Notes: generated by a model from the letters alone, not told the origin. A DNA stretch of 64,000 nucleotides from Sphagnum magellanicum (GCA_021904315.1 CM038921.1:9206146-9270145); one strand, 5' to 3'; positions 12,995 to 24,690 are shown, counted from the stretch's first letter. Numbers and translations are program-made.

Positions 12995-14640
12995 ACCTAG
13001 TGGCCACCAAGTCGCTCCACGCTAGATTGTGAATGACAACTTGTTGGCCACCAAGTCATTCCATGTTAAACTACGAATGATGATTTGGTGGCCATTAGGT
13101 TGGTTTTTTTTTTGCTTGGAGACCTAATGGCCATTAGGTCATTTGATGTTGGACGAAGGATGAATTACTAGCCACAAGGTTTCCAAGTGAAAAGTTAATT
13201 AATTAATTAATATTTTTTGGCTCTTGGAAACTTGGTGGCCACCAAATCATTTGACGCTGGATTCTGAGCGACATGGTGGCCACAAAGTTGTTTAACGTTG
13301 GACCGTGAAGGACAATTTGGTGGCCACTGGGTTGTTTTTTTTCCCCCACTTGGAGACTTGTGGCCACTAGGTTGTTCGACGTTGGATTGTGAGGGATGAC
13401 TTAATGGCCACTAGGTCGTTTGATGCTGGATTGCGAGAGATGACCTAGTGGCCACCGGTTACGCACTCCCAAGTCCCTTGTTGAACCCACTTGAGGGTCT
13501 AACTATGTAAAGTTGCGGAAAGTTGAGACTTGAGAGGCGCTATCGACTTCCAGCACTAAAAGGGGTAGAGGGGCATGCTAGAAGTTTCAGGATTAGACTA
13601 GGAAGATGGATTAGAAAATCAAGCTTGAATCTACATCCAAAACCAACCACAAGAGGGTTAGTTAGCATTCGGGAACACCCTTGGGTGTTGGGACAAGCCA
13701 CGGGCACTTTTACACACAAGATTCATCACAGCCCGGACTCGGGGGAAGCCACCACCTTCCCCCATATAGTATACTATGCAGCTCTCCGCCAAGGCTACAT
13801 CCAAATGGCTATTTTTCCCGGGACTCCCAAGTTGAAGCCCTGAAACTGTCCGGGGTTGGAGTCCCGAGACTTTGGACGCTCATAGCTCCTCGCTCCGAAC
13901 TCAGATCTGGACAAGGTCTAAACCAAAGTTGTAGCTCTCGTTGAGAGCTTTCCAACGTCGTATCGCACTCCTTGAGGCGACGTCGGGAAGAGGTCGATTC
14001 CTGACTTTTAGTGGTCGGGAGTCAAACTGGCAGTTTGATTCCTGGCCCTTCTTTTGCCCATAACTTGGGCTACAGATGTCCAAATGGCCCATGTGAGGCC
14101 ATTTCGGGCATCTACACTTCAAGAGATTTCCATTGATATAAAGAACACACAAAGGTGAGGAGATTTGACCCCTCAAATCGTCTTCTAAGTTTTCGAGAGT
14201 CCCAGAGGACTCCATTTTTCCCACTTTTGGGAGTGTGAGTTGCATTCTCACACTTAGCCCCAAAGTGGGGTTACGATAACCAGGTTTTTTTGTTTAGAGA
14301 CCTGGTGGCCACCAAGTTATGCGACATTGGATTGCGAAGGATGATTTGATGGCCACCAAGTCATCCCTCACAATTTAACATGGAACAACTTGGTGGCCAT
14401 TAGGTCTCCAAGTGAAAATAACCCCCAAAAAAAAAAAAATTTGACTTGGTGGCCACCAAGTTGTCTCTTACAGGTCTCCAAGCAACAAAAAAAAAATGAC
14501 TTAGTGGCCATTAAGCCGTCCCTCGCATTCTAACATTGGATGATTTAATGGCCACTAGGTCTACAAACGAAAAAAAATTTGATTTTAATTTTTTTTTGTT
14601 TGGAAACCTAATACCTAGCAGCCACAAGGTGGTTTCCATC
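12995..14640. repeat. Palindromic minisatellite / fold-back array built on ACTTGGTGGCCACCAAGT
   Basis: The array is made of units of about 45-100 bp carrying variants of the 18-bp palindrome ACTTGGTGGCCACCAAGT. Each is followed by a spacer such as GTTCGACGTTGGATTGTGAG and by TTGGAGACCTAATGGCC. In the left half (about 12995-13457) the spacer runs one way. In the right half (about 14276-14640) the spacer also appears reverse-complemented (CCCTCACAATTTAACATGG), so the whole block is a large imperfect inverted repeat. It is interrupted by the 0.8-kb element at 13464-14268. Confidence 0.75.
13464..14268 (+). mobile_element. GC-richer 0.8-kb non-coding element (copy A), flanked by GGTTACG repeats
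   Basis: This block is much richer in G+C and CpG than everything around it and splits the palindromic array. The 7-mer GGTTACG is found directly at both edges (13457-13463 and 14269-14275), as expected of a target-site duplication. It starts CACTCCCAAGT and ends CCCCAAAGTGG, so CACT/AGTG lie at the ends, though the inverted repeats are weak. A hairpin GTGTGAG-N7-CTCACAC lies at 14233-14254. The segment 13725-14267 is homologous, in inverted orientation, to 51574-52125. Open frames inside (e.g. 13523-13843) match no protein. It could be a solo LTR or a non-autonomous DNA element. Confidence 0.65.
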
Positions 14641-14932
14641 CTCGACTTTGAGAAACCGCCTACTGGACCACCTCAGAAAATTAAATGAACACCCAATTTT
14701 TTTCGACATTAAAAAAAAAACATTTTGAAAATTTGTTTTTCATTACATTTTTAAAAATTATTCATTATTTTTTTAAATATAATTGATCATGAGATGAAAA
14801 TTAGGTTATGTTTGATGTTTTATGTGTAAATTTGAAAAAAAATTAAATGATGCAAAGGAAAGGAAATGAATTTACCTTTTTGAATGGAGATTGAACACTT
14901 GATAATTTATTGTGTAACTATATAAAGCAAGT

Positions 14933-15669
14933 TCAAGTACCTTCGTCAACAACCTTTGTTAAAATTGTGTAATGTTTTACCCTCGAATATTGATCTCCTT
15001 TTGTTGTTGTTGTCACATTTTTTATTAAAACCATTACACAATGGCCTCCATTATATGCTTCAAAAAGTTGTTCATATTTTGTTTTGAAGTTGTTACAAAG
15101 AGTAAAAATGTCTTGGTCAAATTCACCTTCTCCATTTGTAATCAACAATTGCTTTTCACATTTACTATCCCCTATTCCCTCTACAACAATGACGATGATA
15201 GCACTGGTAGCAAACCTCCAATTTTGAATAGAATTTCTAAATTCCCTAATGGAATCCATGTGAAAAAACATGGGAATTAACTTAGGTTGGAATGTAGGAA
15301 TTGATGACACAATGGTTGTCGATTCAATTGTGATGACAACATGCATGTCACCTTTCTCAAAACCTCTTTTAGACTTTGATTTAATGCCAAAATTTTCCAC
15401 CTTCACAAACATGCCTTTTTGCAAATGTTGCTCATGCATTCTATATAAGGCGATTTCACCTTCAAAGTGATTGTGGTAAGAGCTGCCTTGTCCAACAAAT
15501 CACAATGCAAATATGTATAACTTGGATTTTCCATGCTCTTATTTGCAATTTGATCAAAAGTGCCATACCTATTGAACACTTTTGCCTCAAATGCAACATC
15601 TCTAATTCCGAAATCCAAATCATCCACCATAACAACCAATCTAGTCTCCTTCATTAGAACAATAACCAT
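14933..15669 (-). pseudogene. RPA70-like single-stranded-DNA-binding protein, OB-fold region, frameshifted
   Basis: Reading from the ATG at 15669, VDDLDFGIRDVAFEAKVFNR and YLHCDLLDKAALTTITLK look like the first strands of an RPA OB fold. Near 15460 the frame shifts to EGEIALYRMHEQHLQKGMFV, KVENFGIKSKSKRGFEKGDM and later FDQDIFTLCNNFKTKYEQLF, to a stop at 14933. The shift falls inside an otherwise continuous domain, so a single-frame defect is likelier than an intron. RPA-like proteins bind ssDNA; Helitrons of plants often carry such ORFs. The strand and position upstream of RepHel support that origin. Confidence 0.6.
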
Positions 15670-15779
15670 TGTGGAAAAAAGGAAAGAAGAACTTACCAAA
15701 ATGAATTTGACAACACAAATGAAGTAGCACTTGGCAAAACTAAAAGTTGCAAAAACACATGACAAAACATGCACTTATA

Positions 15780-16617
15780 AAAACACATATTTGCAAAAGA
15801 AGTAAAAAAATAGTCAACAAATGGTGAAAGCTTAAATTAAATACAATGTTCTTATTGTGAAAAAAGAAAGACAACAAACATACAATGTTGTATTTATATG
15901 GGAAAAAGACCTAACTTAAACCCTAAACTTAACTTAAAACCTAACCCTGAACTTTTTTTTATTTTATATTTACTTTAAGTAATTTTGATTATGGTTGGTT
16001 TCAACTTAACAATAAAATATCATATCCATGGTTTGATAGCTAAATTATGGTCTAATAATGAATAAGACATCAATACCCTTGACATTTTATAAATTTTAAT
16101 TATTGACTTTCAGTAACTTTGACTATGGTAGATATCTACCATTAACCATGGATATTGATGAACCATGGTTTGGTGGTTAGATTGTGGTCTAATAATGAAA
16201 AAAACATTCATACCCTTGGCATCTTAAGAATTTGAATTATGCACCTCATGCTTACACTTAGACTTTAAATATTTCAACTTAGATTTGAAAGATATTAATA
16301 CATAAACCTTAAATTTTTCTCCACTATTTGACCATTCTTTTCATTTCACTCAAATATAATATTATTATTTGTTAAACGCCAACTTTTTTTATCATGTACA
16401 TAAAAAAAATTAAACACACAAAAAAATCACAATTGATTTTTTTCCCCTTTTTTGGTTAAATGTATTAAGTGTTCAATTTTAAACAAAATATTTTTTGTTC
16501 TTTCAATTAAATTTTTAGAATAAAATTTTTGTGTTGAAAATTTCCCATTCCCCAAAAAAAGATATTATTTTTTATAAAATATTTTCTTGAGAAAAAATCT
16601 TCATTAAATCATTATAT

Positions 16618-16664
<47 letters not shown>

Positions 16665-17870
16665 CATCTGTTTTCTCCAAACACCCCATCCCACACCACT
16701 TAAAAAAAAATTCCTTGGAGAATTAAAACAACCAAACTTTTACCTCCCATGCCACCCAAGAAACAACCCTTTGACTTAAATCCACATTCCCAAAACAATT
16801 CACCTATCCCAATCCCTTAAAAAAAAACCTCTTTTGGAATGGGGTGAAATTACCCCATCCTCCCCTCTTCACCCAAAAAAAAACCCTTTTGCAAAAGAAA
16901 AAGAAAATTAACCCTTTGTCCCCTTTTTTTTAAAACTCCACTTACAACTTGTAATTCTTTCAATTTAATTAAATTATCCACTCCTTATACCTATTAAAAC
17001 CCTATAATAAAAAAACAAACTCATGAGAGAGGAAAATAAATAAATTAACACTGTTGCTCTCCTTAAAATTTCACCTATAAACCCCAACGTACCCCCAACC
17101 CAACTTTATAAACTAGCTGTGTTTACCCCATGCATGCTTGTTAAAACCTAAAATCATACATGCATATCTACTATTTGAGGGCAATAATTTTTTTTATAAC
17201 ATAAAAATTTATTAAATCTTCACCAAAGCCTTATTGAAGGTTTTAAAATAACATCAAATTAATTAAAAACATTTATATCTCAAAAAAATTATATTAAATT
17301 ATATATTTATTTTAAAATTGACGTATTTTATCTTAATCAATTCTTGCATAATTTTTCAAATCTCATTTTAATAAGATTTAAAACAATTGAATCAAATTAT
17401 TTGTATGTTTATCAAACAAATTTCGTTTAAAAAATTAGTCATATGAAATTTTTTAACATTTCATAGTGATATTAAACCTCCTGATACAAAAAGGCAAGTA
17501 ACAACCCAAAAATAATAAAATGATATAGAGACATGGTTAAATCAGTTACCCAACATTCATATTTTGAGAAGAAACCCAATAAGTAAATGGGTAGATTTCA
17601 AAACAACCCATCAATTGGATGGCTGCACCCAAAATCTACACATGCCCATCCATTTGCTTGGGCCAATATAAAAAACTTACACACAAACCTGTAACCTTAT
17701 CCATTCACCCAACTTTTGATTCTCCGACCCCTATACCTGCTCAGAAGGTGTTCCCACAACAGCCTTTGTAGGACAGAGCCAAGAATGAGTGAATTGAAAC
17801 CAATTAGGATTTTGAGCTTAAAATCTTAGAGCTATTTTTTCAAAAAAACTGAAGTAAACTATCACTCATC
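15780..17870. other. AT-rich intergenic DNA, C-poor then C-rich skew, no gene
   Basis: This stretch includes CCTAAACTTAAC-type degenerate telomere-like words at 15920-15955, a 44-nt poly(A) run, and a conspicuously pyrimidine/adenine-skewed tract (16665-17130, many CCCC and AAAA runs, few G) downstream of it. No conserved coding seen. Confidence 0.5.
16619..16662 (+). repeat. Poly(A) tract, 44 nt
   Basis: An uninterrupted run of A. It could be the tail of a LINE/SINE-type retroposition ending here on the plus strand, but no upstream retroelement ORF or duplicated target site was recognised. Confidence 0.9.
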
Positions 17871-17874
17871 CTCT

Positions 17875-18060
17875 TTCTATGTTTTGCTCCTTTACTTCTC
17901 ATGCTCAAAGAAAATTTGTAGACCTCAAGTTTGTGCATCCAATGACACAAAAAAAATTTCAATTTGATTAAGGAATGAGGAAAATATTGGAAAGTGTTTG
18001 ATGATAAGTATGTGCTCGGTGATGGGTGGTTCTACCCTCTGTAGTGTCAATTTGAAAATT
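17875..18060 (+). repeat. Diverged direct repeat, right copy (partner at about 3400-3590)
   Basis: CTCAAAGAAAATTTGTAGAC, ATGACACAAAAAAAATTTCA and GAGGAAAATATTGGAAAG correspond in order and spacing to the copy at 3.4 kb, in the same orientation. See the finding for interpretation. Confidence 0.6.
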
Positions 18061-18064
18061 CTAT

Positions 18065-21000
18065 AATCATACTTTCTTTAAAACATCCGAATATTATGAC
18101 TCCACTTGTATTGGGTCTTACTTTCAATATTTATACCTATAATTTATACACAGGATAATTGATTGATCACTCAGAAACACAGAGACAAACAGTGGTCTTG
18201 GTGGATCTTCAACAGAGATCTTGATCTTTCAGAGAGAATTTGCATACACAATATACATACAATGTTATAATAACAAACCATAGCAGAACTTTCTTGAGAG
18301 AGACTTGAAGCCTGCTGCCCCATTTGTGTTCAGAGATAAGACTCAGACATGATGATCAAACCTACTTAAGGTTGAAAGCTTTCCAGGAATCTGGAGAGTT
18401 TTTGCTCTTGTAATCTGCTGCAGGCATGATGATGCAACAGATCAAGCAAAGTGGCCATAGGAATCATGCTGTATTATCATTTTGGTCCTGTATTTCTTCT
18501 TCAAAGAGCTTCTTCACATAATCTTGTGGGTCTTGTTGCTGGCTATCTGTTTCTCAAAGGAACAAAGCAAATTTCCCACCACCAGTAGAAATGTTGCCTA
18601 ACAAAGAACATACTGTAAATGTGCAGGACGAGGTGAGATGGGTGGTGGGCAGGGCTGGGACTAAAAGAAACATCAGGGCCATGAAGAGCAAATCTACTCA
18701 TGCCGTGTTTTTCTTGGAGTGCACACAATATGCATGTAAAGGAAGGAAGCATTTCTCCACATGCTTTCTTTGAAACTGTACATATCCCAATCTGTGGTTT
18801 GGATGCACTCAGATGCACTTCAAAAACCTTCTTACAAGGGACATCTAATAAGAAAAAAACCACACAATTCAGCTGATTTGATTCTCCTGTCAGCAGAGTG
18901 CTTCAAAGTATGATTGCAACAGTACACCCCACATGCAGGACATCATCATCATCATCATCATCATTGCAGACACTCAGGTTAAAGACCTGCAGCATCTTTT
19001 GGTTGTCAGAACATTGTATGAAGAGAACATCAAGTTCACAGTGGATCAAAGTTCTTCTTCACTTGATGATTGATTCAAACCTCCCTGCTTCAAGCAATGC
19101 CAAAACCAACAGTCGTTAGGATTCACTGCATACAACAAAAATCCAAATTAGCAAGGTCCATAATCTTCTAAACAATCCAGGAGCAACAGGAAAACTTGGT
19201 CCTGACGTTGTCTAGCACTCCAGAGACCTGGCTAGTAAATAAAAAGCATCAATAGTATCATGCTCATTCAAGCTGCAACAAGCTTGTAAGGGTAAGCTTC
19301 ATTTGATATTAGCTTGTCCCTTGTAAACACAAGCATCCAAGCTGAACAAATAGAGAGGCCCACATAGAAGGTGGTGGTTGGGGCCTTCTGCACCCCTGAA
19401 CATATCCTTTACTTGCTCTGACAATTGACATAAACTTGGCACATACCTTATATATACCAATTCACAGAAACAAAATCACAGCATTTGTCACTAATTCAAA
19501 GGGAAAAAAAACCAAAGACCATTACATTCAAATGGCAGAAAGGACTCTTTGGTAGGAGATGAGCAGGTTCTGTTGATTGCAACATCTCTGTGTTTGCAGC
19601 ACCCCCCTCCCCCATCACTGTCTGCACATAAACATTACCATGTGCCAGCAAAGTCAAACCCTAGGGTATACAAATGACATGCAGATAGGTGAAGAAATGA
19701 AGGCACACTTACCTTAAAAGTTTATACCAGTGCTCCGCTGTGAATGAAGCAGTTATCTGGCATGCACCAGACATCAATCCAGACATACAATTCCTTCCTG
19801 GGCCAACAAAACCCACAACCCCTCCTCATCTTTGTCCTCCACATCCACATCTTTTGCTCCTTCCCCTCAGAAACAGCTGAAAACATGAACATGGATAGAT
19901 TTGTTCCAGCCAAATTCTTAGGGTTAAGTCTTCTTTTCTTTTACTTCAGAAGAATAAGGCCATTTCAGTATATTTGTAGCCCTGCAGATTGCAAGCATCC
20001 AGTCTCCTACACAAGAGACTCCACTACCTACATTGTCAAATTCTTCATGAACGAACTACAAGCCCTGAAACATGGCAGCAATGTAACAGAACAAGAAAAC
20101 CACAAACAGTTCACAAAGCTTACATAACAACAGAATGCCCAGAAAATTGCTACTGAAAATGACTCTGTGAATTGATGAATGTAGATTCTGCCAGAATGCT
20201 CATTCTACGGATTCCATTGGAATTCTTAGTAGAAAGTTCATTTGTTTTTCCAAAAGCTTCTTCCCAAGGATTTGAGTAGCAAGGATGGGCTTCATCACCA
20301 GCTCATGCCACAATTGGTTGTTTCTTCTCGATATAATTGCCCATGGTCTATACCAATTCATGCCCACCAATGCATGTGATTTTGAGAAAGTGTTAATTAA
20401 TCAGCATCTAATGTGGTTGCTTGTCTGCAGCTGGCTGTTGAGTTAGCTACAAATGTTGGCATGGGTTGAGCAATCAAGCAAGCCTCTTGTGACTGCAGGT
20501 GCTGATGAGAAGGATAATCCCCTTGAAGTAGGACAATCCTGCTGTAAGTGCCCACCCAAGGTGGAGTCAAGGGGGTGTTTGTTTCCTGAATGCCCCCACT
20601 CTGAGGGCATTACCCAATGTACAGCACCAGGTATCACTGACTGAAAAGCAAAAAAAAAGAGGCAAGGCATTTCAAAAAACGAAATGTCCACCCCTATTGT
20701 GTAGGAAAAATTCCACTTAATAACATGCCCTTCAGATACACTAGAAATCTTCTGCTGGTGCTTTCTGCATTGTTGTAAACCCAATCTGTGATTAGCACTT
20801 AATCATGCATTGGACTTTGAATAAAAGGTCACCAAAACAAAGAATCCAAAGAAGACGATTGTGTCTGCTTGCAAAACAACCAAGCTTGAATTATTGGAGA
20901 GATTGATTATTCAATCCTAATGCCTTATGCTGTGACACCCAAGTGGTGATGTCTATGTCTTCTACAGCTTCTCACAGCTTACTTTTATGATGGTCATGAG

Positions 21001-21078
21001 ATTGCTTGCTCCAAAGAAATGACAATTCTCCCCTGGAATAATGGCCCCAATGAAAAATGAACATGTGACACCCCTGAA
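18065..21078. other. Intergenic region with mixed composition, no assignable gene
   Basis: Base composition is closer to genic DNA than the flanking AT-rich blocks, and a short (ATC)n microsatellite lies at about 18942-18965. Several ORFs of 60-127 codons exist on both strands (e.g. 18543-18863 minus, 19744-20127 plus, 20443-20784 minus) but overlap one another and show no family motif. The right end probably includes the 3' UTR of the rhodanese gene. Confidence 0.4.
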
Positions 21079-24047
21079 TCAGATAGACTTGGGTGAGAAA
21101 TATTGATCCCTGATGGGATATTCCCTACTCCGCATCTTGCTAGGGGAAGGAGTGCGTTGTCCATTATTTGGACCACCAATCACACCCCAAGTTAGGAATT
21201 GCTCATGTCGTGCTCTGGCCCTGCTCTTTTCTGCATCTGATTTTGTGTAAAAGCAATGAGGACATGAAACACCTTCTTCCCAAAGAGGAGATGTTGCATC
21301 TGTGTCATCAATAGGCTTCTTGCATGCATAACATAACCTGTAGCTTCCCTGCTTCAGCCCATGACCTACAGACACCCGCTTATCAAAGACAAAGCACTCT
21401 CCTTCCCACAAACTTTCTGCACGAGGCATTTCCTCAAGGTACTTCAATATCCCTCCTTCCAGATGATACACCTGCAACATGTAATGTTCAAATCAGCACA
21501 TCTGTCATCAATACCAGCCAGATTGATGATTGATCCAAGTGTATCTAGAGTTTTGGAGCCAAAATAAGAAAGACATTAAGTTTATGAACTCCTTGTATGG
21601 TTTCTTAGAACAGCTTTTGATAATACCATAGTATGGCAAACAACCATGTCAGATGACGAGACATAATTTGAAGATCTTTCTTAACAGAGTCTTTGTGAAA
21701 GAAGGTAGCAAGTTCATGAGTATGAATGGAATAACCTACTTCCTGAAACCCCTGATTGATTAGAAATGAAGTTGCCTTCTCACAACGAATCCCACCAGTA
21801 CAGTACATGGCAATTCGTTGGGGATTTGAAGACTCATTCATCACATTTATGTTTGCCTCTTCATTGAGAAGTGCCTGACTCTCTGCCTGCGGTTCTCCAT
21901 GATCATCTTTGCACACCTCTTGACTGCCACTGGAAAGGTGTTGATTAGCCCAAGCAGGAAAGTCTCGAAATGAGTCTGTCTGTGGGTCCACAGCTCCTTT
22001 GAACTTCCCAATACGAATCTCATATGCATTTCTTACATCCACAACCATCTGCAATCAGTGCCCATACAAGAATATGCATTCAGGAGTGCTATTAGGAGAT
22101 ACTGATCCCCAACATTAACAGCCTGGTCTCTCTCTTGAAGAGCAATGATTATTAGCAGAAAAGCACCACCACCACCACCTACATCAACTACTCCAATAAA
22201 ACACAGAAAGTGCAACAGATCCAAAACACACAATAGCATACTAATATCATTGTCACAAAACGGAAAGTATTATACGCACTGTGTTTGGGTCAGATATGAG
22301 CTCATTCCATTCCTTGGGTCTCACATACTTGCCAACTTTCTTAGCAGGGTCCACACCTGGAACACCCAGCGGCACCACCTGTGATGCAGCAGTGACCAGT
22401 CAGAAATGCCACACAGATCCACCACACTTCCCACCGACATGAGCATGTAGCACAGACTAGCCTCACAAATGGATCTCAAGCCTTTCTTGCATTGACAAAG
22501 GAAGGAGGATCACATGGGTTATGTTCTGAATTGTTGCTATGTTGTCAACCATACAGTAAGTACTGCTGATGTATAAGGGAATGAAGTCTTCTTGACAGAG
22601 CTTCTAGGTTCCAATGTGCATTACACCTGGATGAGAATGACACAGCAAGCAAAAATCAACAATATACCTCCTTCTTCAGCTTCACACGAACATGATCCCA
22701 GCGGAAAGGAGCATCAATGCCAGCACCAAGAGGAGATTTATGAGTGTGACCATGGTGCAGTATTTCATCATCCGGTCCTGCTGGAGCTTCAGTGCACCTT
22801 AGATTAGATAAGCGCTCATCACTTTGGATGCTTGACATCACAGTCTCAACTGCCACTCGTGTGCCACAAATGCTTCCATTTATCCCTTCATGTGCCAGAA
22901 TTATGCTTCCTGACACCCGCTGCAAAGTACATTGGCCCATCAGTAACTTCAGGCAGTAACTTGCAGAAAGTGGAACACTTCAAAGAGCCTTCTGCAGACA
23001 CAAATACGAGTACTATGTATACTTGGATAATGCGAGCTTTTCATTGCCAGATTTGGATCTGGCCCATGTTTTTTCTTTGTTGCATTTGTCAGGCTTCTAC
23101 GAGAAAACTGTGAGTATAGATATGCAGGCAAATCTGCATCTTGTGCTTGCTATTCTTGCACTCGGAAGTCTTAGGGTTTAGGGTTTAGGGTAAGAATCAC
23201 AGATGGCAAGGCCAAATTCAACATCTGCATCATCTTCAGGCAAAAGCCATTGCAAATCTCTTCCTTGCTCTTTGTGTCTTGGCATCCAAAGTTCTGATCT
23301 TTGTCTTTAAGGTTCGATCGAATTTTCTTTGTATTGATATGCAGAAGAAAAAAAATGGTAAGCACTTGAGAGAGAAATCCTACAATAGAGCTCCAAAGTC
23401 ACATATCAAAAAAGAAAAAACTGCAATTGTAACAAAGTCCTTTTCGGTTAAGAGCTTGGAGAATGGAAGACGGAGCTTACATTGGCCTCACAAATCTCCT
23501 TCAACGGAGCTCGCATCTGCTCACAATCTGGCAAATTCGCAAACTTGTAGAAAGAAACCACGAGCAAGGAAGTTCCAGCAGGGTTTGCTGCATCATCGTC
23601 TCCCCCCGTGCCCAGGCTCCTCGCAGCAGGCGTCTTCTCCTCTACTCGCCGCCCAGACTCGCTACTACTAGCACTAGCACCGTGTTGGAGATACGCCTGC
23701 GGGCCATCCACAAGTTGGAAAGAAGAAAGAAATCCCGCAGACTTCTTCCCCCAAACAGCGATTTGTGGGCTGCCGGATGCCTTCCCGGACTGGAATCCTC
23801 TGTCATGCGACAATAGCATGGTTCTGTAGTTGGAGGAACGCATGACCTGATGAGAATCCACGCTCTTGCTACAGAAGGCGAAAGAAGAAGACACAGTAGC
23901 GCGCGTCCGCAAGGCCATCATGGTAAGATTGGCATGCTCTACGCTTGCCAGTGCATGAGCCACCGCTCTGTGCGTTCTCAAATTGCAACGCACGCGCATC
24001 AAGCCCTTCCGTCCACCATTCCCAATTGCACACCAAACAAAGAACAC
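21079..24047 (-). CDS. Rhodanese / UPF0176 (TrhO-like) domain protein, STR7/STR8-like
   Basis: Five exons join into 539 codons: 24047-23481, 22919-22668, 22378-22280, 22048-21740 and 21471-21079 (stop). Every intron is phase 0 with GT...AG. Residues 1 to about 140 form a basic, Ser/Arg-rich N-terminus that could be an organelle transit peptide. It is followed by [14 protein letters not shown] and [16 protein letters not shown], the UPF0176 N-terminal fold, then [20 protein letters not shown]. The rhodanese domain [19 protein letters not shown] ends in the active-site loop CTGGIRC (catalytic Cys389). The C-terminal part has [16 protein letters not shown] and two CxxC pairs (Cys456/459 and 479/482) that probably bind zinc. 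Bacterial relatives hydroxylate tRNA wobble uridine; the plant role and location are not established. The length exceeds typical plant homologues (about 450-475) because of the long N-terminus and an insert around residues 345-375. Met17 (23999) is an alternative start. Confidence 0.93.
23171..23190. repeat. Telomere-type repeat / telo-box in rhodanese intron 1
   Basis: Nearly three copies of TTTAGGG on the plus strand (AAACCCTA telo-box on the sense strand of the gene), inside intron 1 (22920-23480). Telo-boxes are known promoter/first-intron elements of plant growth-related genes; a role here is inferred only. Confidence 0.7.
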
Positions 24048-24690
24048 AAGAGAAGCATGTCAAGAGCCAAGCAAAGAGCTTCCTAACACGGAACAAATGT
24101 TCCGCAAAGGGCTGGCGTCAGGGCATTAGGGCTGGAATGCGGAGGTCTGAAATCTAATCTTGAGAGTGCTTCTGCTGTTGTTGTTGTTGGTGCCGTTGCT
24201 TTTTTTAAATCTTTTCTTGCATCAGATCAAGATGTAGTTGCAAATCTCTGGTGGATCTTGGTGACATATAGGTAGGTATTCACAAGTGAGAGATTATGAG
24301 ATGCTAAGAGATCTTGGCTGCCAGAGATGCAGACACACATGTAGTCAATCAAAACCTGAATACTCTTTATTGATATTCTCCAGGGTTCCGTTCATGAAGA
24401 GGACAGAGAGGAACAGAGAACAGAGGGATAGATAACAATGATGGGGAAAGAGATTAGTGATGGAGGTATGGTTCTGAATGTGGAGAGGCAGAGGTGAAAG
24501 GTATGTCAGAGGAGACCACCACCCTTAAGATAACATCAAGCAGACAAAGGGTGACCAAAGCAGGTAGCAATTCATTATTTGCCGCACATCTGTTTCTGTA
24601 CTTATGGTTTTCTTTGTGTCATTTTGTGAAGGCCTGCTAGCACCTGCTGTTTCTATAATGCTCACAATTGTTCTTCTGGTCAACTTGCCA
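24048..24690. promoter_or_regulatory. Upstream region of the rhodanese gene, possibly bidirectional
   Basis: This stretch of moderate GC contains a GTT-rich repeat (24175-24190) and no recognised ORF. It separates the minus-strand rhodanese gene from the plus-strand exon-like pieces at 24.7-25.5 kb. No TATA box or defined start site could be assigned. Confidence 0.3.

Larger units (their letters stand above)
4960..15669 (-). mobile_element. Degenerate Helitron-type rolling-circle transposon (RPA-like ORF + OTU/Rep/Pif1-helicase ORF)
   Basis: All recognisable coding remnants between 15.67 and 4.96 kb share the minus strand and fit one Helitron. An RPA-like ORF comes first (15669-14933 plus 11844-11572), followed by the long Rep-helicase ORF (10535-4960). 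Plant Helitrons commonly carry RPA-like genes beside RepHel. The block also holds nested repeats at 10650-11130, 12995-14640 and 13464-14268. Element ends (5' TC, 3' hairpin-CTRR) were not located, so the span given is only the coding extent. Many stops and frame changes show that it is dead. Confidence 0.8.

Noticed and set aside
13523-13843. 106-codon ORF in the GC-richer element
   Set aside because: It has no family resemblance, and the homologous copy at 51.6-52.1 kb shows non-coding drift.
23448-24047. Rhodanese N-terminal frame ending [10 protein letters not shown] as a short separate protein
   Set aside because: The last ten codons are intron 1 read-through after the GTAAGC donor at 23480.
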